Shown one piece after another: positions 45,886 to 55,854 of a DNA stretch of 64,000 nt. Both the position numbers and the translations under genes were made by a program. How positions within the stretch are numbered: position 1 is the stretch's first letter; every line of letters begins with the position of its first letter. Under the pieces are notes generated by a model that made no database searches, had not been told where the DNA came from, and was given only the letters and a program-made list of their open reading frames with translations. The DNA is from Gammaproteobacteria bacterium (GTDB lineage Bacteria > Pseudomonadota > Gammaproteobacteria > UBA6429 > Thiohalophilaceae). The stretch is from assembly GCA_016194635.1 (NCBI GenBank), contig JACQBC010000026.1, forward strand, positions 124,001 to 188,000, written 5' to 3'.

Positions 45886-47013
45886 ATGAATACATCACTT
45901 ATCGATTTTTGCGAACTGGCCGTGCCCGGTGTGCGGCAACTGCAACCCTATCAACCGGGCAAGCCGATTGAAGAATTACAACGCGAGCTGGGTATCCGCG
46001 AGGTGATTAAACTCGCCTCGAATGAAAATCCCTTTGGCCCCAGTCCCAAGGCGATTGCCGCATTACAAACACAGTTGCAGCAGTTGTCACGTTATCCGGA
46101 TGGGAATGGATTTATTCTGAAATCGGCGTTGGCGCAGAAATTTGCCGTGCACACTCATCAAATTACATTGGGTAACGGTTCCAACGATATTTTGGAATTT
46201 GTCGCCCGTACTTTTGTACAGCCGGGGGATGAAGTGGTTTTTTCACAACACGCCTTTGCGGTGTATCCCATTGTCACCCAAGCCGTCGGTGGCAAGGCCG
46301 TGGTGGTGGCGGCGCGCGACTACGCCCATGATTTACCCGCTATGGCTAAGGCGGTAACGGTGCGCACACGGGTCATTTTTATCGCGAACCCGAATAACCC
46401 GACGGGTACGTGGTTTGATCGTGACGCCCTAGAGCAATTCATGCAATCGATCCCCAGCCGGGTAATCGTGGTGTTGGACGAGGCCTATTTTGAATATGCC
46501 AGTTACCCTGCCATGCAGGCGGATAACTTTCCCGATGGGATGGGGTATTTGCCGCGATTTCCCAACCTGGTGGTGAGTCGAACCTTTTCCAAGGTGTATG
46601 GACTGGCGGGGTTACGGGTTGGATTTGCCCTCTCGCACCCTGGAATCGCGGATCTATTAAATCGTGTACGCCAACCGTTCAATCTGAACTCGCTGGCCTT
46701 GTATGCGGCGACGGCGGCGTTGTCGGATCAGGAACATATCGATAAAAGCGTGTCCCACAACGCGCGTGCGATGCGCCTGTATGAACAAACTCTGGCTGCG
46801 TTGCAATTAAAATTTATCCCTTCGGTCGGAAATTTTATTGCGATCGATATGGGCAGGATGGCCGCGCCGCTGTATGACGCGTTGTTACGCCTGGGCGTGA
46901 TTGTGCGTCCGGTGGCGAGTTATGCGATGCCCAACCACTTGCGGGTCACCCTCGGTACTGATCATGAGAACCAGGTATTTTTTCGCGCGTTGACGCAGGT
47001 ACTTGGCCAGTGA
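45886..47013 (+). CDS. hisC: Histidinol-phosphate aminotransferase
   Basis: A 375-residue fold type I aminotransferase of the HisC family: IKLASNENPFGPSPKAIAAL, NPNNPTGTWF, VVLDEAYFEY, and SRTFSKVYGLAGLRVGFA with the PLP Lys. Placed between pheA and tyrA, this copy corresponds to the Pseudomonas hisC2, which is thought to serve aromatic amino-acid as well as histidine synthesis. Its TGA stop overlaps the GTG start of tyrA (GTGA). Confidence 0.94.
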   Translation: MNTSLIDFCELAVPGVRQLQPYQPGKPIEELQRELGIREVIKLASNENPFGPSPKAIAALQTQLQQLSRYPDGNGFILKSALAQKFAVHTHQITLGNGSNDILEFVARTFVQPGDEVVFSQHAFAVYPIVTQAVGGKAVVVAARDYAHDLPAMAKAVTVRTRVIFIANPNNPTGTWFDRDALEQFMQSIPSRVIVVLDEAYFEYASYPAMQADNFPDGMGYLPRFPNLVVSRTFSKVYGLAGLRVGFALSHPGIADLLNRVRQPFNLNSLALYAATAALSDQEHIDKSVSHNARAMRLYEQTLAALQLKFIPSVGNFIAIDMGRMAAPLYDALLRLGVIVRPVASYAMPNHLRVTLGTDHENQVFFRALTQVLGQ

Positions 47014-47882
47014 GTGCAGATTTTCATATCCGACGCCTGTGTATCATCGGCGTGGGATTGATCGGCGGTTCGTTAGCGCGCGCCTTACGCAAGGCCGGTT
47101 GTGTTGATACGATTATTGGCAGTAGTCGCGATCACCAGCATTTGCAGCGCGCGCAAGCTCTCGGGGTGATCGACGACTACCATACCGACATGCGGCAGGC
47201 CGCAACCCACGCCGATGTGATTGTGCTGGCGGTTCCAATGGGCGCGATGGGCAAGGTCATGGCGGCGATAAAACCCGCCATCACCGCCACCACGGTTATT
47301 ACCGATGTGGGCAGCGCCAAACAAGGTGTGATTACCCAGATGTTGACCGTGATGGAAACTTTACCTGCGGGCTTTGTTCCTGCTCATCCCATCGCCGGTA
47401 CTGAAAAATCCGGGGTCGAGGCTTCGTTCGCGGAATTGTTTGAGCAACGCCGTGTGATCATTACGCCGCATGCGCATACCGATCCGCGTGCGTCAGCAAT
47501 CATTACCAACATGTGGCAGCACTGCGGCGCCAAGGTGACCACCATGGATGCCAAGCATCACGACGAAGTGTTGGCCGCCACCAGCCATTTACCGCATATG
47601 CTGGCCTATGCTCTGGTGGACACCCTGGCGCGGATGAACGATCGGCGTGAGATCTTTGCCTACGCGGCCGGTGGTTTTCGCGATTTCACCCGGATTGCAT
47701 CCAGCGATCCCCAAATGTGGCACGATATCTGTTTGACTAACCGCGAGGCGCTGACCCAAATCTTAAATATTTATATTACGGATCTACAACAACTGCGCGC
47801 GGCCATTGAACGCAATGACGGTGAATATCTAAAGGCCACCTTTAACCGCGCCAAGGCAGCGCGTGATCAATATGGTGAATAA
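47010..47882 (+). CDS. tyrA: Prephenate dehydrogenase
   Basis: A 290-residue TyrA. The NAD-binding loop LCIIGVGLIGGSLARALRKAG opens the protein. VITDVGSAKQGVI, FVPAHPIAGTEKSG and AATSHLPHMLAYAL with the catalytic His follow. It oxidises prephenate (or arogenate) toward tyrosine. There is no ACT domain. In Pseudomonas tyrA is fused to aroA; here they are separate genes 3 bases apart. GTG 47010 overlaps hisC. Confidence 0.95.
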   Translation: MSADFHIRRLCIIGVGLIGGSLARALRKAGCVDTIIGSSRDHQHLQRAQALGVIDDYHTDMRQAATHADVIVLAVPMGAMGKVMAAIKPAITATTVITDVGSAKQGVITQMLTVMETLPAGFVPAHPIAGTEKSGVEASFAELFEQRRVIITPHAHTDPRASAIITNMWQHCGAKVTTMDAKHHDEVLAATSHLPHMLAYALVDTLARMNDRREIFAYAAGGFRDFTRIASSDPQMWHDICLTNREALTQILNIYITDLQQLRAAIERNDGEYLKATFNRAKAARDQYGE

Positions 47883-47885
47883 CTC

Positions 47886-49202
47886 ATGAGTGGCTCGAAT
47901 CTGCAATTTTGTGTGCCAGCTGGAGGTCGATTGCAAGGCACAGTGCGGGTGCCCGGTGATAAGTCGATATCCCACCGCAGCATCATGCTGGGTGCCTTGG
48001 CTGAAGGAGTAACCCAGGTGAGTGGTTTTCTTGAAGGTGAGGATAATTTGGCGACGCTTGAAGCGTTTCGTGCCATGGGCGTTAAGATCGACGGGCCGAA
48101 TCACGGCCGGGTGACAATTCATGGCGTGGGCATGGCGGGATTACGCAAGCCTACCGCAATGTTGAATTTAGGAAATTCCGGCACGTCAATGCGCTTAATG
48201 ACGGGCATTCTCGCCGCGCAATCGTTTGATTGTAGTTTGATGGGGGATGAATCGCTGAGTAAACGGCCGATGAAACGTGTCACCGTACCCCTAGCGAGTA
48301 TGGGGGCGCGGATCGAAACCACCGCGGCGGGTACACCGCCGGTGCTTATCCATGGGGGCACGCCGCTGCGCGGTATCGATTACCTCATGCCGGTCGCCAG
48401 TGCTCAAGTAAAATCATGTTTGTTACTCGCCGGATTATTTGCCCAGGGTCGCACCTGTGTCACCGAGCCCGCGCCCACCCGTGATCATACCGAACGGATG
48501 TTGCGGGGTTTTGGTTATGCAGTGGATGTTACCGGCAACCAAGTGTGTTTGAACGGCGGCGGTCGTCTACGGGCGTGTGGCATTGATGTGCCCGCGGATA
48601 TTTCCTCCGCAGCGTTTTTTATGGTGGGCGCCAGTATTGCACCGGGTTCCGATCTGCTATTGCAGCACGTGGGGATTAATCCTACCCGTATCGGTGTGAT
48701 CAACATCTTACGGCTAATGGGGGCGGATCTGAGCTTGCGGAACGAGCGTGTGGTCGGGGGTGAACCGGTGGCCGATGTCCGTGTACGTTATGCTCCGCTG
48801 CACGGTATCCGTATTCCCGAAGATCAGGTACCGCTGGCGATCGACGAATTCCCGGCGATCTTTATCGCCGCGGCCTGTGCCGACGGCGAGACTACCCTCA
48901 CCGGTGCGCACGAGTTGCGGGTAAAAGAGAGTGATCGTATTCAGGTGATGGCGGAGGGTTTACATACATTGGGCATAGACGCGCGACCCACCGATGAGGG
49001 CATGGTGATCCGTGGCGGGCGTATCGGCAGCGGTGTGGTGCATAGCCGCGGTGATCATCGTATCGCCATGAGTTTTACCATGGCGGCCTTGCGGGCGCAG
49101 GCAACGATCCGGATCAACGATTGCGCCAATGTGAACACCTCATTTCCCGGGTTCGTCAGCTTGGCACAACATACCGGTATTAACCTGCGCGCTGAAGGAT
49201 AG
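47886..49202 (+). CDS. aroA: 3-phosphoshikimate 1-carboxyvinyltransferase (EPSP synthase)
   Basis: EPSP synthase makes the chorismate precursor and is the glyphosate target. The 438-residue protein has VPGDKSISHRSIMLGALAEG, LGNSGTSMRLMTGIL, LSKRPMKRVTVPLASMGA, and a C-terminal VKESDRIQVMAEGL with GDHRIAMSF. The GNSGTSMRL loop keeps the Gly that lies close to bound glyphosate, rather than the Ala of the tolerant CP4-type enzyme, although RPMxRVxxPL resembles the class II group. Its neighbours tyrA upstream and manC downstream are only a few bases away. Confidence 0.96.
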   Translation: MSGSNLQFCVPAGGRLQGTVRVPGDKSISHRSIMLGALAEGVTQVSGFLEGEDNLATLEAFRAMGVKIDGPNHGRVTIHGVGMAGLRKPTAMLNLGNSGTSMRLMTGILAAQSFDCSLMGDESLSKRPMKRVTVPLASMGARIETTAAGTPPVLIHGGTPLRGIDYLMPVASAQVKSCLLLAGLFAQGRTCVTEPAPTRDHTERMLRGFGYAVDVTGNQVCLNGGGRLRACGIDVPADISSAAFFMVGASIAPGSDLLLQHVGINPTRIGVINILRLMGADLSLRNERVVGGEPVADVRVRYAPLHGIRIPEDQVPLAIDEFPAIFIAAACADGETTLTGAHELRVKESDRIQVMAEGLHTLGIDARPTDEGMVIRGGRIGSGVVHSRGDHRIAMSFTMAALRAQATIRINDCANVNTSFPGFVSLAQHTGINLRAEG

Positions 49203-49208
49203 CTGCCT

Positions 49209-50654
49209 ATGACTAAGATTAAACCGGTTATTTTATCGGGTGGTTCGGGGACACGCCTCTGGCCGTTGTCGCGTCAGTTGTATCCCAAGCAACTACTACC
49301 GTTAGTGGGTGAACATACCTTGTTGCAAGATACGGTGATGCGCGCGCGCGCCGTGCCCAATAGCAGTGATTCAGTGTTAGTGGTATGTAATGAGGAACAC
49401 CGCTTTCTAATTGCTGAACAACTGCGTGAAATCAACGCCAAGACCGACCCCTTGGTTTTGGAACCCCAAGGCCGTAATACAGCACCGGCGTTGACCCTGG
49501 CGGCATTGGCCTTAGAAGCGCTTGATCCCCACCAGGTGATGTTGGTGATGCCCGCCGATCATGTCATTAAAGACACGACGGCGTTTAGCCGCGCGGTTGA
49601 ACATGCCGTGCCGCTGGCGGCGCAGGGGTATGTGGTAACGTTTGGGATAGTGCCCAGCGGAGCGGAAACCGGTTTTGGCTATTTACAACGAGGTGCGGTC
49701 ATTAGCGAGACCCCCCCTGCGTACGTAGTACAACGCTTCGTTGAAAAACCCGACCCGGTCAGCGCACAAGCTTATGTAGATTCGGGAAAGTATTTATGGA
49801 ATAGCGGTATTTTTATGCTGCGGGTATCGGTATGGTTGACCTATTTAGGACAATTCCAGCCCCAGATGCTAGCCTGTTGCCGTTCAGCCTATCACTCCGG
49901 CAAGGCCGATCAGGATTTTTACCGTGTGGATAAGCCAACGTTTGCGGATTGTCCGTCGGATTCGATTGATTATGCAGTCATGGAAAAACTCACCGGTGGT
50001 TCCACGCTATACAAACTGGCCTTAATTCCGCTCCAGGCGGGTTGGTCGGACGTGGGGGCGTGGGGGGTGGTCTGGGAGATCAGCGATAAAGATCCGGCCG
50101 GTAATGTTACCCATGGGGATGTGATCAGTATCGATAATAAAAATACCCTGTTGCACAGCCAACATCGGCTGCTCGCCGGGGTAGGGCTTGATGACATTAT
50201 GGTGGTGGAAACGGTCGATGCGGTCTTGGTCGCGCACCGCGCTCAGGCCCAAGCGGTTAAAACCATTGTGGATACCCTTAAGCAACAACAACGCGAAGAA
50301 CACGTGGTGCATCGGCGTGTGTATCGACCGTGGGGTAGCTACGAAGGGATAGATTGGGGTGAGCGTTACCAAGTCAAACGGATTACGGTGAGTCCCGGTG
50401 CGGCGTTGTCCCTGCAAATGCACCATCACCGCGCAGAACATTGGGTGGTGGTAAAGGGCACGGCCAAGGTAACGCGTGACAATGAAATATTTCTCGTCGC
50501 CGAGAACCAATCGACCTATATTCCGATTGGCGTCAAACATCGCTTGGAGAATCCGGGCACGATCCCCCTGGAAATGATTGAAATCCAATCCGGCGGGTAT
50601 CTGGGGGAAGACGATATTGTGCGGTTTGATGATAAATACGGACGTACTGTATAG
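49209..50654 (+). CDS. manC: Mannose-1-phosphate guanylyltransferase / mannose-6-phosphate isomerase
   Basis: A 481-residue bifunctional ManC/AlgA enzyme that makes GDP-mannose for polysaccharides. The N-terminal nucleotidyltransferase signature SGGSGTRLWPLSRQLYPKQ is at about residues 10-29, with FVEKPDP later. From about residue 365 there is a cupin isomerase domain (RPWGSYEGID, GERYQVKRITVSPGAALSLQMHHHRAEHW with metal-binding His). It stands between aroA and cmk, which are normally adjacent, 6 bases after aroA and overlapping cmk by one base. It may feed the exopolysaccharide locus 7 kb away. Confidence 0.95.
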   Translation: MTKIKPVILSGGSGTRLWPLSRQLYPKQLLPLVGEHTLLQDTVMRARAVPNSSDSVLVVCNEEHRFLIAEQLREINAKTDPLVLEPQGRNTAPALTLAALALEALDPHQVMLVMPADHVIKDTTAFSRAVEHAVPLAAQGYVVTFGIVPSGAETGFGYLQRGAVISETPPAYVVQRFVEKPDPVSAQAYVDSGKYLWNSGIFMLRVSVWLTYLGQFQPQMLACCRSAYHSGKADQDFYRVDKPTFADCPSDSIDYAVMEKLTGGSTLYKLALIPLQAGWSDVGAWGVVWEISDKDPAGNVTHGDVISIDNKNTLLHSQHRLLAGVGLDDIMVVETVDAVLVAHRAQAQAVKTIVDTLKQQQREEHVVHRRVYRPWGSYEGIDWGERYQVKRITVSPGAALSLQMHHHRAEHWVVVKGTAKVTRDNEIFLVAENQSTYIPIGVKHRLENPGTIPLEMIEIQSGGYLGEDDIVRFDDKYGRTV

Positions 50655-51355
50655 TGCTTAGGCCTGTTCCAGTCATTACCATTGATGGCCCCAGTGGTTC
50701 TGGTAAGGGTACGATCAGTCGACGTTTGGCCAAGGAGCTGGGCTGGCATTTTCTTGACAGCGGTGCCTTGTACCGGCTGGTGGCCTTGGGTTCCGCGCAA
50801 CATGGCATTGACCTAAACGATCTGCCCCGGCTGGTTGAGTATGCGCGCCAATTGGAGGCGCGCTTCATGCCAACCGACACGGCGGAAGAACCGGAAATCC
50901 ACCTAGAAGGGGCTATAGTTAGCCAAGAGTTACGCACTGAAACCTGTGGCAACCGGGCTTCCCGGGTGGCGGCTATCCAGGGGGTTCGCGACGCTTTATT
51001 GGAGCGACAACGGGGGTTTGCCCAGCCTCCGGGCCTGGTTGCTGACGGGCGCGATATGGGGACAACGGTGTTTCCCGCTGCCAAGGTAAAAATTTATCTT
51101 ACCGCCAGCGTCCAAGAACGTGCCCAGAGGAGATATAACCAGTTGAAAGCAAAAGGGTTTAATGGTAGCCTAGCCGCCCTTGTTGAAGAGATAACGGAAC
51201 GCGATGCGCGCGATAGTCAGCGGCAAGCGTCACCCCTCGTCGCGGCGGCCGATGCGGTTAGCATCGATACCTCGGCGCAGGATATCGAGGCGGTAATGGC
51301 AACGGTTCGTTCTATTTGTCAGCAGCGATTGGCCGATAACTTCCAACGAGTATAA
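50654..51355 (+). CDS. cmk: Cytidylate kinase
   Basis: Cmk phosphorylates CMP and dCMP. The 233-residue protein has the P-loop ITIDGPSGSGKGTISRRLA, LDSGALYRLVAL, and LVADGRDMGTTVFPAAKVKIYLTAS, plus the LID segment ERAQRRYNQLKAKG. Start GTG 50654 overlaps the manC stop by one base (TAGTG). Its place before rpsA is conserved across gammaproteobacteria. Confidence 0.96.
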   Translation: MLRPVPVITIDGPSGSGKGTISRRLAKELGWHFLDSGALYRLVALGSAQHGIDLNDLPRLVEYARQLEARFMPTDTAEEPEIHLEGAIVSQELRTETCGNRASRVAAIQGVRDALLERQRGFAQPPGLVADGRDMGTTVFPAAKVKIYLTASVQERAQRRYNQLKAKGFNGSLAALVEEITERDARDSQRQASPLVAAADAVSIDTSAQDIEAVMATVRSICQQRLADNFQRV

Positions 51356-51397
51356 GGTGACCCTTCTTTTAAGGACGGGTCGTATCATCCACCATCC

Positions 51398-51438
51398 GTG
51401 GTCTGCGGGCCACAACATCACTACCGGCGTCGGCCGGT
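51398..51438 (+). promoter_or_regulatory. Two tandem hairpins in the rpsA leader
   Basis: GTGGTC-TGCG-GGCCAC (51398-51413) and ACCGGC-GTCG-GCCGGT (51423-51438) each form a 6-bp stem with a tetraloop; the second is perfect. They end 12 bases before the rpsA ATG, with only a weak AAGG between. E. coli rpsA also has a hairpin-structured, SD-poor initiation region used for autogenous control by S1, so a similar role is likely. Confidence 0.55.
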
Positions 51439-51450
51439 AAGGTTAGATCA

Positions 51451-53124
51451 ATGTCAGAAAGTTTCGCTGAGTTATTTGAACAAAGTCTGGTTAAAACCAA
51501 AATGGTTCCCGGCGCCATTATCACCGGCACCATCATTGCTGTGAATGGCGACATGGTCGTTGTAAACGCCGGACTCAAGTCCGAAGGCGTTATTCCCATT
51601 GAACAATTCAAAGATGAAGAAGGTAATGTCAGCATCCAAATTGGTGATGTTATCGATGTCGCGCTGGATACCGTCGAAGACGGCCATGGCGAAACCCGTT
51701 TATCACGTGAGAAGGCCAAGCGCGCCGAAGCCTGGAAACGTTTAGAAGCCGCTCACGCGGCGACCGAAACCGTCATTGGTGTGATCACCGATAAGGTCAA
51801 GGGAGGATTCACTGTCGACCTCGGTGACATCCGTGCGTTCTTACCCGGTTCCTTGGTGGATGTGCGTCCGATCCGTGATACCAGTTACCTCGAAGGCAAG
51901 GCCCTCGAATTCAAAGTTATCAAATTAGATCGCCGCCGCAACAACGTCGTCGTATCACGGCGTGCGGTGGTGGAACAGGAAAGCAGCGAAGAACGTCAAG
52001 CCCTGATGTCGAATATGCAAGAAGGCGCGGTTGCCAAGGGTGTGGTGAAGAATTTGACCGATTACGGCGCCTTCATCGACTTGGGGGGCATCGATGGCTT
52101 GTTACATATCACCGATATGTCCTGGAAACGGGTCAAACACCCCAGCGAAGTTGTTAAAGTCGGTGATGAGATCTCCGTCAAGGTACTTAAGTTTGATAAA
52201 GAACGCATGCGTGTGTCGCTTGGTTTGAAACAAATGGGTGACGATCCCTGGGTGGATATCGCACGCCGTTATCCCGAGGGTAAACGCCTATTTGGCAAGG
52301 TAACCAATATTGCCGACTACGGTTGTTTCGTTGAGATCGAACCTGGCGTTGAAGGTTTAGTCCACGTGTCAGAAATGGATTGGACCAATAAGAATATTCA
52401 TCCCAGCAAAGTAGTGCAATTAGGCGATGAAGTTGAAGTCATGGTGCTCGACATCGACGAAGAACGGCGGCGTATTTCCCTGGGGATTAAGCAATGCCAG
52501 GCCAATCCCTGGGAAGCCTTCGCCACTACCCGTAACAAGGGTGATAAAGTCAGCGGGCAAATTAAATCCATCACCGATTTTGGCATTTTTATCGGCTTGG
52601 ACGGCGGGATCGACGGTTTGGTGCATCTTTCCGATATTTCCTGGAACATGCCCGGAGAAGAGGCGGTGCGTAACTATAAGAAGGGCCAGGACGTGGACGC
52701 CGTGGTATTAGCGGTGGACCCCGAACGTGAGCGCATTTCCCTGGGTATCAAGCAGCTTGAACAAGATCCGTTCAATAATTTTGTTGCCGCCAACCCCAAG
52801 GGTAGCATTGTTAAAGGTAAAGTGTCCGCCATCGACGCGAAGGGCGCGGTGATCGATTTGGGTGAGGGGGTCGAAGGCTATCTACGTGCCTCAGAAGTCT
52901 CCCGTGATCGCGTTGAAGATGCGCGTAGCCTGTTGAATGTCGGTGATGAGGTGGAGGCCAAGTTTATGGGGGTTGACAAAAAGAACCGCAACATCAACCT
53001 TTCGATAAAGGCCAAGGACAGCGAAGCGGAAAAGGCAGCGATTGACGACTACAATCGTAGTGCAGGCCAAGCCACGACAACCTTGGGTGATTTACTCAAG
53101 GGGAAAATGGACAACGTTGAATAA
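51451..53124 (+). CDS. rpsA: 30S ribosomal protein S1
   Basis: S1 recruits mRNA to the 30S subunit. The 557-residue protein equals the E. coli length and contains six S1 domains. Domains 1-2 are divergent ([47 protein letters not shown]) and bind the ribosome. Domains 3-6 are regular RNA binders ([29 protein letters not shown] and its repeats at about 85-residue intervals). It lies 95 bases after cmk with a structured leader and is followed by ihfB. Confidence 0.98.
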   Translation: MSESFAELFEQSLVKTKMVPGAIITGTIIAVNGDMVVVNAGLKSEGVIPIEQFKDEEGNVSIQIGDVIDVALDTVEDGHGETRLSREKAKRAEAWKRLEAAHAATETVIGVITDKVKGGFTVDLGDIRAFLPGSLVDVRPIRDTSYLEGKALEFKVIKLDRRRNNVVVSRRAVVEQESSEERQALMSNMQEGAVAKGVVKNLTDYGAFIDLGGIDGLLHITDMSWKRVKHPSEVVKVGDEISVKVLKFDKERMRVSLGLKQMGDDPWVDIARRYPEGKRLFGKVTNIADYGCFVEIEPGVEGLVHVSEMDWTNKNIHPSKVVQLGDEVEVMVLDIDEERRRISLGIKQCQANPWEAFATTRNKGDKVSGQIKSITDFGIFIGLDGGIDGLVHLSDISWNMPGEEAVRNYKKGQDVDAVVLAVDPERERISLGIKQLEQDPFNNFVAANPKGSIVKGKVSAIDAKGAVIDLGEGVEGYLRASEVSRDRVEDARSLLNVGDEVEAKFMGVDKKNRNINLSIKAKDSEAEKAAIDDYNRSAGQATTTLGDLLKGKMDNVE

Positions 53125-53179
53125 CAACGACTCCGGTGCGGGGGAGGTTTTCCCCCGCGATGCGGATGGAGCGACAATA

Positions 53180-53485
53180 ATGACAAAATCAGAATTGATC
53201 GAAATCCTCTCCCAGAAGCAACGCCAGCTCGCGTACAAAGACGTGGAGCTCGCGGTTAAAACCATGCTGGAACATATGGCGCAAAGTCTGTCCACGGGGG
53301 AACGTATCGAGATCCGCGGTTTTGGCAGTTTTTCATTGCACTTTCGTCCCCCCCGGGTTGGCCGGAATCCTAAAACCGGTGATTCGGTTGAGCTGATCTC
53401 AAAATATGTCCCACACTTTAAGCCCGGCAAGGAATTGCGTGAACGTGTTAATGAGAGCATGGGTAAGGTTGAAATTACCGGTTAA
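53180..53485 (+). CDS. ihfB: Integration host factor subunit beta
   Basis: IhfB pairs with IhfA, which is not in this window, to bend DNA sharply. The 101-residue protein has [56 protein letters not shown] with the intercalating Pro in the beta-arm, and [15 protein letters not shown]. The frame is open upstream into rpsA; ATG 53180, with GGAG 8 bases before it, matches family length. An intrinsic terminator follows 25 bases after the stop. Confidence 0.97.
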   Translation: MTKSELIEILSQKQRQLAYKDVELAVKTMLEHMAQSLSTGERIEIRGFGSFSLHFRPPRVGRNPKTGDSVELISKYVPHFKPGKELRERVNESMGKVEITG

Positions 53486-53510
53486 GCAGTATTACCACCT
53501 TATGTATCAC

Positions 53511-53549
53511 ACACCGGCGTTTGGATATAACCAGGCCGGTGTTTTTGTT
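53511..53549 (+). terminator. Intrinsic terminator after ihfB
   Basis: ACACCGGC (53511-53518) pairs perfectly with GCCGGTGT (53535-53542), with a 16-base loop, followed by TTTTGTTT. It should end the rpsA-ihfB transcript. The lapA start lies only about 24 bases beyond. Confidence 0.85.
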
Positions 53550-53572
53550 TCTGTTACGCAACGTTACATGAT

Positions 53573-53881
53573 ATGTTGACCAAGGTTATTTATTTAATCG
53601 TATTCGGCTGCTTATTTATTATTGGTGTAGCCTTTGCGCTACTAAATTCGCAATCCGTGACCTTAAATTATTACTTCGATAGTATCGATGCGCATCTCTC
53701 GTTGTTGTTATTGTTAGCGGTGTTGTCGGGTGCGGTGTTGGGGGTGATCGTTAGTCTCATGGTGGTGTTGAAATCCCACCGTGAAGTTGCCCGCTTACGT
53801 AAGGCGATTCAACTGGCTGAAAGGGAAATCAGCGAGCTGCGCAAGTTCCAAGTAAAAACATCTACTAATGTGGTTCTTTGA
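53573..53881 (+). CDS. lapA: Lipopolysaccharide assembly protein A (LapA/YciS)
   Basis: A 102-residue inner-membrane protein with two transmembrane segments (VIYLIVFGCLFIIGVAFALLN and LSLLLLLAVLSGAVLGVIVSLMVVL) and a C-terminal coiled coil (LRKAIQLAEREISELRKFQ). NSQSVTLNYYFDSIDAHLSLLL between the spans is the LapA signature. It partners LapB in controlling LpxC and LPS synthesis. It overlaps lapB by 14 bases. It lies just past a terminator, so it needs read-through or its own promoter. Confidence 0.94.
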   Translation: MLTKVIYLIVFGCLFIIGVAFALLNSQSVTLNYYFDSIDAHLSLLLLLAVLSGAVLGVIVSLMVVLKSHREVARLRKAIQLAEREISELRKFQVKTSTNVVL

Positions 53882-55052
53882 CCCAACGCTTTTATTATTT
53901 TTATTATTACCGGTGGCGGCGTTCTCCGGGTGGGTAATAGGGCGGCGGCAACCTCCGGGTTACGATAAAAACGCCAAAGCTATTTTCCCGGTGGAATATC
54001 TGCAGGGCTTAAATTTTTTTCTTAATGAACAACCTGATAAAGCCATCGATTCATTTATTCAGATGCTGGATGTTAACACCGAAACGGTGGAAACGCATTT
54101 GGCGCTGGGAAATTTATTCCGGCGTAGAGGCGAGGTCGATAGGGCAATCCGCATTCACCAGAACCTGGTGGCCCGGCCGGGATTAAATTCAAATTTGCGC
54201 GCGCAGGCGATGTTTGAGCTGGGTCAGGATTATATGCGCGCCGGATTATTGGACCGCGCCGAGTCTGTTTATAAGGAATTATTATCCGCCTTTCCAAAAA
54301 AAGGATTGGGCACCCAACAATTGATCGAGGTTTATCAGCAAGAGCAAGAATGGGACAAAGCCATTGAAGTTGCGTCAGGGGCGATAACAAAAGACGATAA
54401 ACAGCTAGCAACGCATGTCGCGCATTTTTATTGTGAATTGGCGGACATCGCCATTAAAAAAATTCAACTGCCGCAGGCGAATAAGTTCTTGAACAAGGCG
54501 CTAGAGTTGGATAAAAACTGCGTAAGAGCGAGTGTTTTGCAAGGTAATGCTGCGTTGTTAGCCGGCGATTATGAACATGCCTTGCGGATATTTCAGCAGG
54601 TGGAGTCGCAGGACGCGGATTTTTTGGGTGAGGTGGTGGATAAAATCGTGCAATGTTTTTTACACCTGCACCAGACGGAGAAAATGTTGGCGTATTTGCG
54701 GGGTGTTCTGGCCCGACACGGTAATGTGAGTATTATGCTTAAACTGGCGGAACAATTACGGCAAATAGAGGGTGCGGCGTCCGCGGTGGCCTTGGTTGAG
54801 TCGGAAATCAATCGCTATCCGTCGCTGCGGGGTATGGAAATGCTCATCGAATTACAATTGGCCGATGTAAATGCGACTGCGCAGCAGAAATTACGCACCC
54901 TCAAATCGGTTGTTGCTCAACTCCTCAAGAATAAACCCAATTATCAATGCCAGCACTGTGGTTTTGAAAGTCGGATATTGTACTGGCACTGTCCCAGCTG
55001 TCGAACCTGGGGGACCAATAAACCACTCACCGGTGTTGAAGAATTGTTATGA
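53868..55052 (+). CDS. lapB: Lipopolysaccharide assembly protein B (LapB/YciM)
   Basis: LapB presents LpxC to the FtsH protease and so tunes LPS synthesis. The 394-residue protein has an N-terminal membrane anchor ([20 protein letters not shown]), then about nine TPR-like repeats from [26 protein letters not shown]-terminal rubredoxin-like metal domain ([20 protein letters not shown]) packs against the TPRs. All four Cys are present. It overlaps lapA upstream and pyrF downstream (ATGA). Confidence 0.96.
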   Translation: MWFFDPTLLLFLLLPVAAFSGWVIGRRQPPGYDKNAKAIFPVEYLQGLNFFLNEQPDKAIDSFIQMLDVNTETVETHLALGNLFRRRGEVDRAIRIHQNLVARPGLNSNLRAQAMFELGQDYMRAGLLDRAESVYKELLSAFPKKGLGTQQLIEVYQQEQEWDKAIEVASGAITKDDKQLATHVAHFYCELADIAIKKIQLPQANKFLNKALELDKNCVRASVLQGNAALLAGDYEHALRIFQQVESQDADFLGEVVDKIVQCFLHLHQTEKMLAYLRGVLARHGNVSIMLKLAEQLRQIEGAASAVALVESEINRYPSLRGMEMLIELQLADVNATAQQKLRTLKSVVAQLLKNKPNYQCQHCGFESRILYWHCPSCRTWGTNKPLTGVEELL

Positions 55053-55756
55053 ATAATAGCGCAAAAATTATCGTGGCATTGGATTATGCAGATCAGCATG
55101 CCGCACTGGCCTTGGTAAAACGGCTGATTCCAGGTCGTTGTAAATTGAAAGTTGGCAAGGAATTGTTTACCCGTGCAGGTCCTGCCTTGGTTACCACCCT
55201 GGTGGATAAGGGGTTTGATGTTTTTCTTGATTTAAAATTTCACGACATCCCCACCACGGTAGCCCGTGCGTGTGAGGCGGCGGCGCGCCTGGGCGTTTGG
55301 ATGCTGAATGTTCATGCCTTGGGGGGACGTGCCATGCTGGTGGCCGCGCGCGAGGCGATTGATAAAACATCCCACCCGCCGTTATTAATCGCGGTGACCG
55401 TGTTAACCAGCTTGTCGGATGCTGATCTGGCAGGGCTGGGGTTTCAGATGAACATCGCACAAACGACGCAACATTTGGCCAAACTGGCACTGCACTGTGG
55501 TTTGAATGGCGTGGTATGTTCAGCCCAGGAAGCCCATCAATTGCGTCAACTCACTTCACCACAGTTTACTTTAGTAACCCCGGGTATCCGACTGCCCGAC
55601 GCTGCAGGTGATGATCAAAAGCGTATTGCAACCCCCTTCGCGGCGCTGAGCAACGGAGCGAATTATCTTGTAATCGGCCGGCCCATCACCCAGGCGCCTG
55701 ATCCGATGGTGGTTATCGAGGCGATCGAACACGATATTACCTTAGTAAATATGTAG
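55049..55756 (+). CDS. pyrF: Orotidine 5'-phosphate decarboxylase
   Basis: PyrF makes UMP, the last step of pyrimidine synthesis. The 235-residue TIM barrel has [28 protein letters not shown], the catalytic [11 protein letters not shown] with Lys and Asp residues, LVTPGIRLP and [12 protein letters not shown] with the phosphate-binding Arg. ATG 55049 overlaps the lapB stop. The order lapA-lapB-pyrF is conserved with E. coli. Confidence 0.97.
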   Translation: MNNSAKIIVALDYADQHAALALVKRLIPGRCKLKVGKELFTRAGPALVTTLVDKGFDVFLDLKFHDIPTTVARACEAAARLGVWMLNVHALGGRAMLVAAREAIDKTSHPPLLIAVTVLTSLSDADLAGLGFQMNIAQTTQHLAKLALHCGLNGVVCSAQEAHQLRQLTSPQFTLVTPGIRLPDAAGDDQKRIATPFAALSNGANYLVIGRPITQAPDPMVVIEAIEHDITLVNM

Positions 55757-55854
55757 GTGTTGGCCTACGGGGCAATCAGCATTCTCTGATGGATTTAGTC
55801 CTGCCAGTTAGAAATACTTAGTATTGAAGGTGGAATTTTTGTGCTGGAGGATGT

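Noticed and set aside
47010-49202. A fused TyrA-AroA protein as in Pseudomonas
   Set aside because: tyrA ends with a stop at 47882 and aroA has its own ATG at 47886; they are separate genes.
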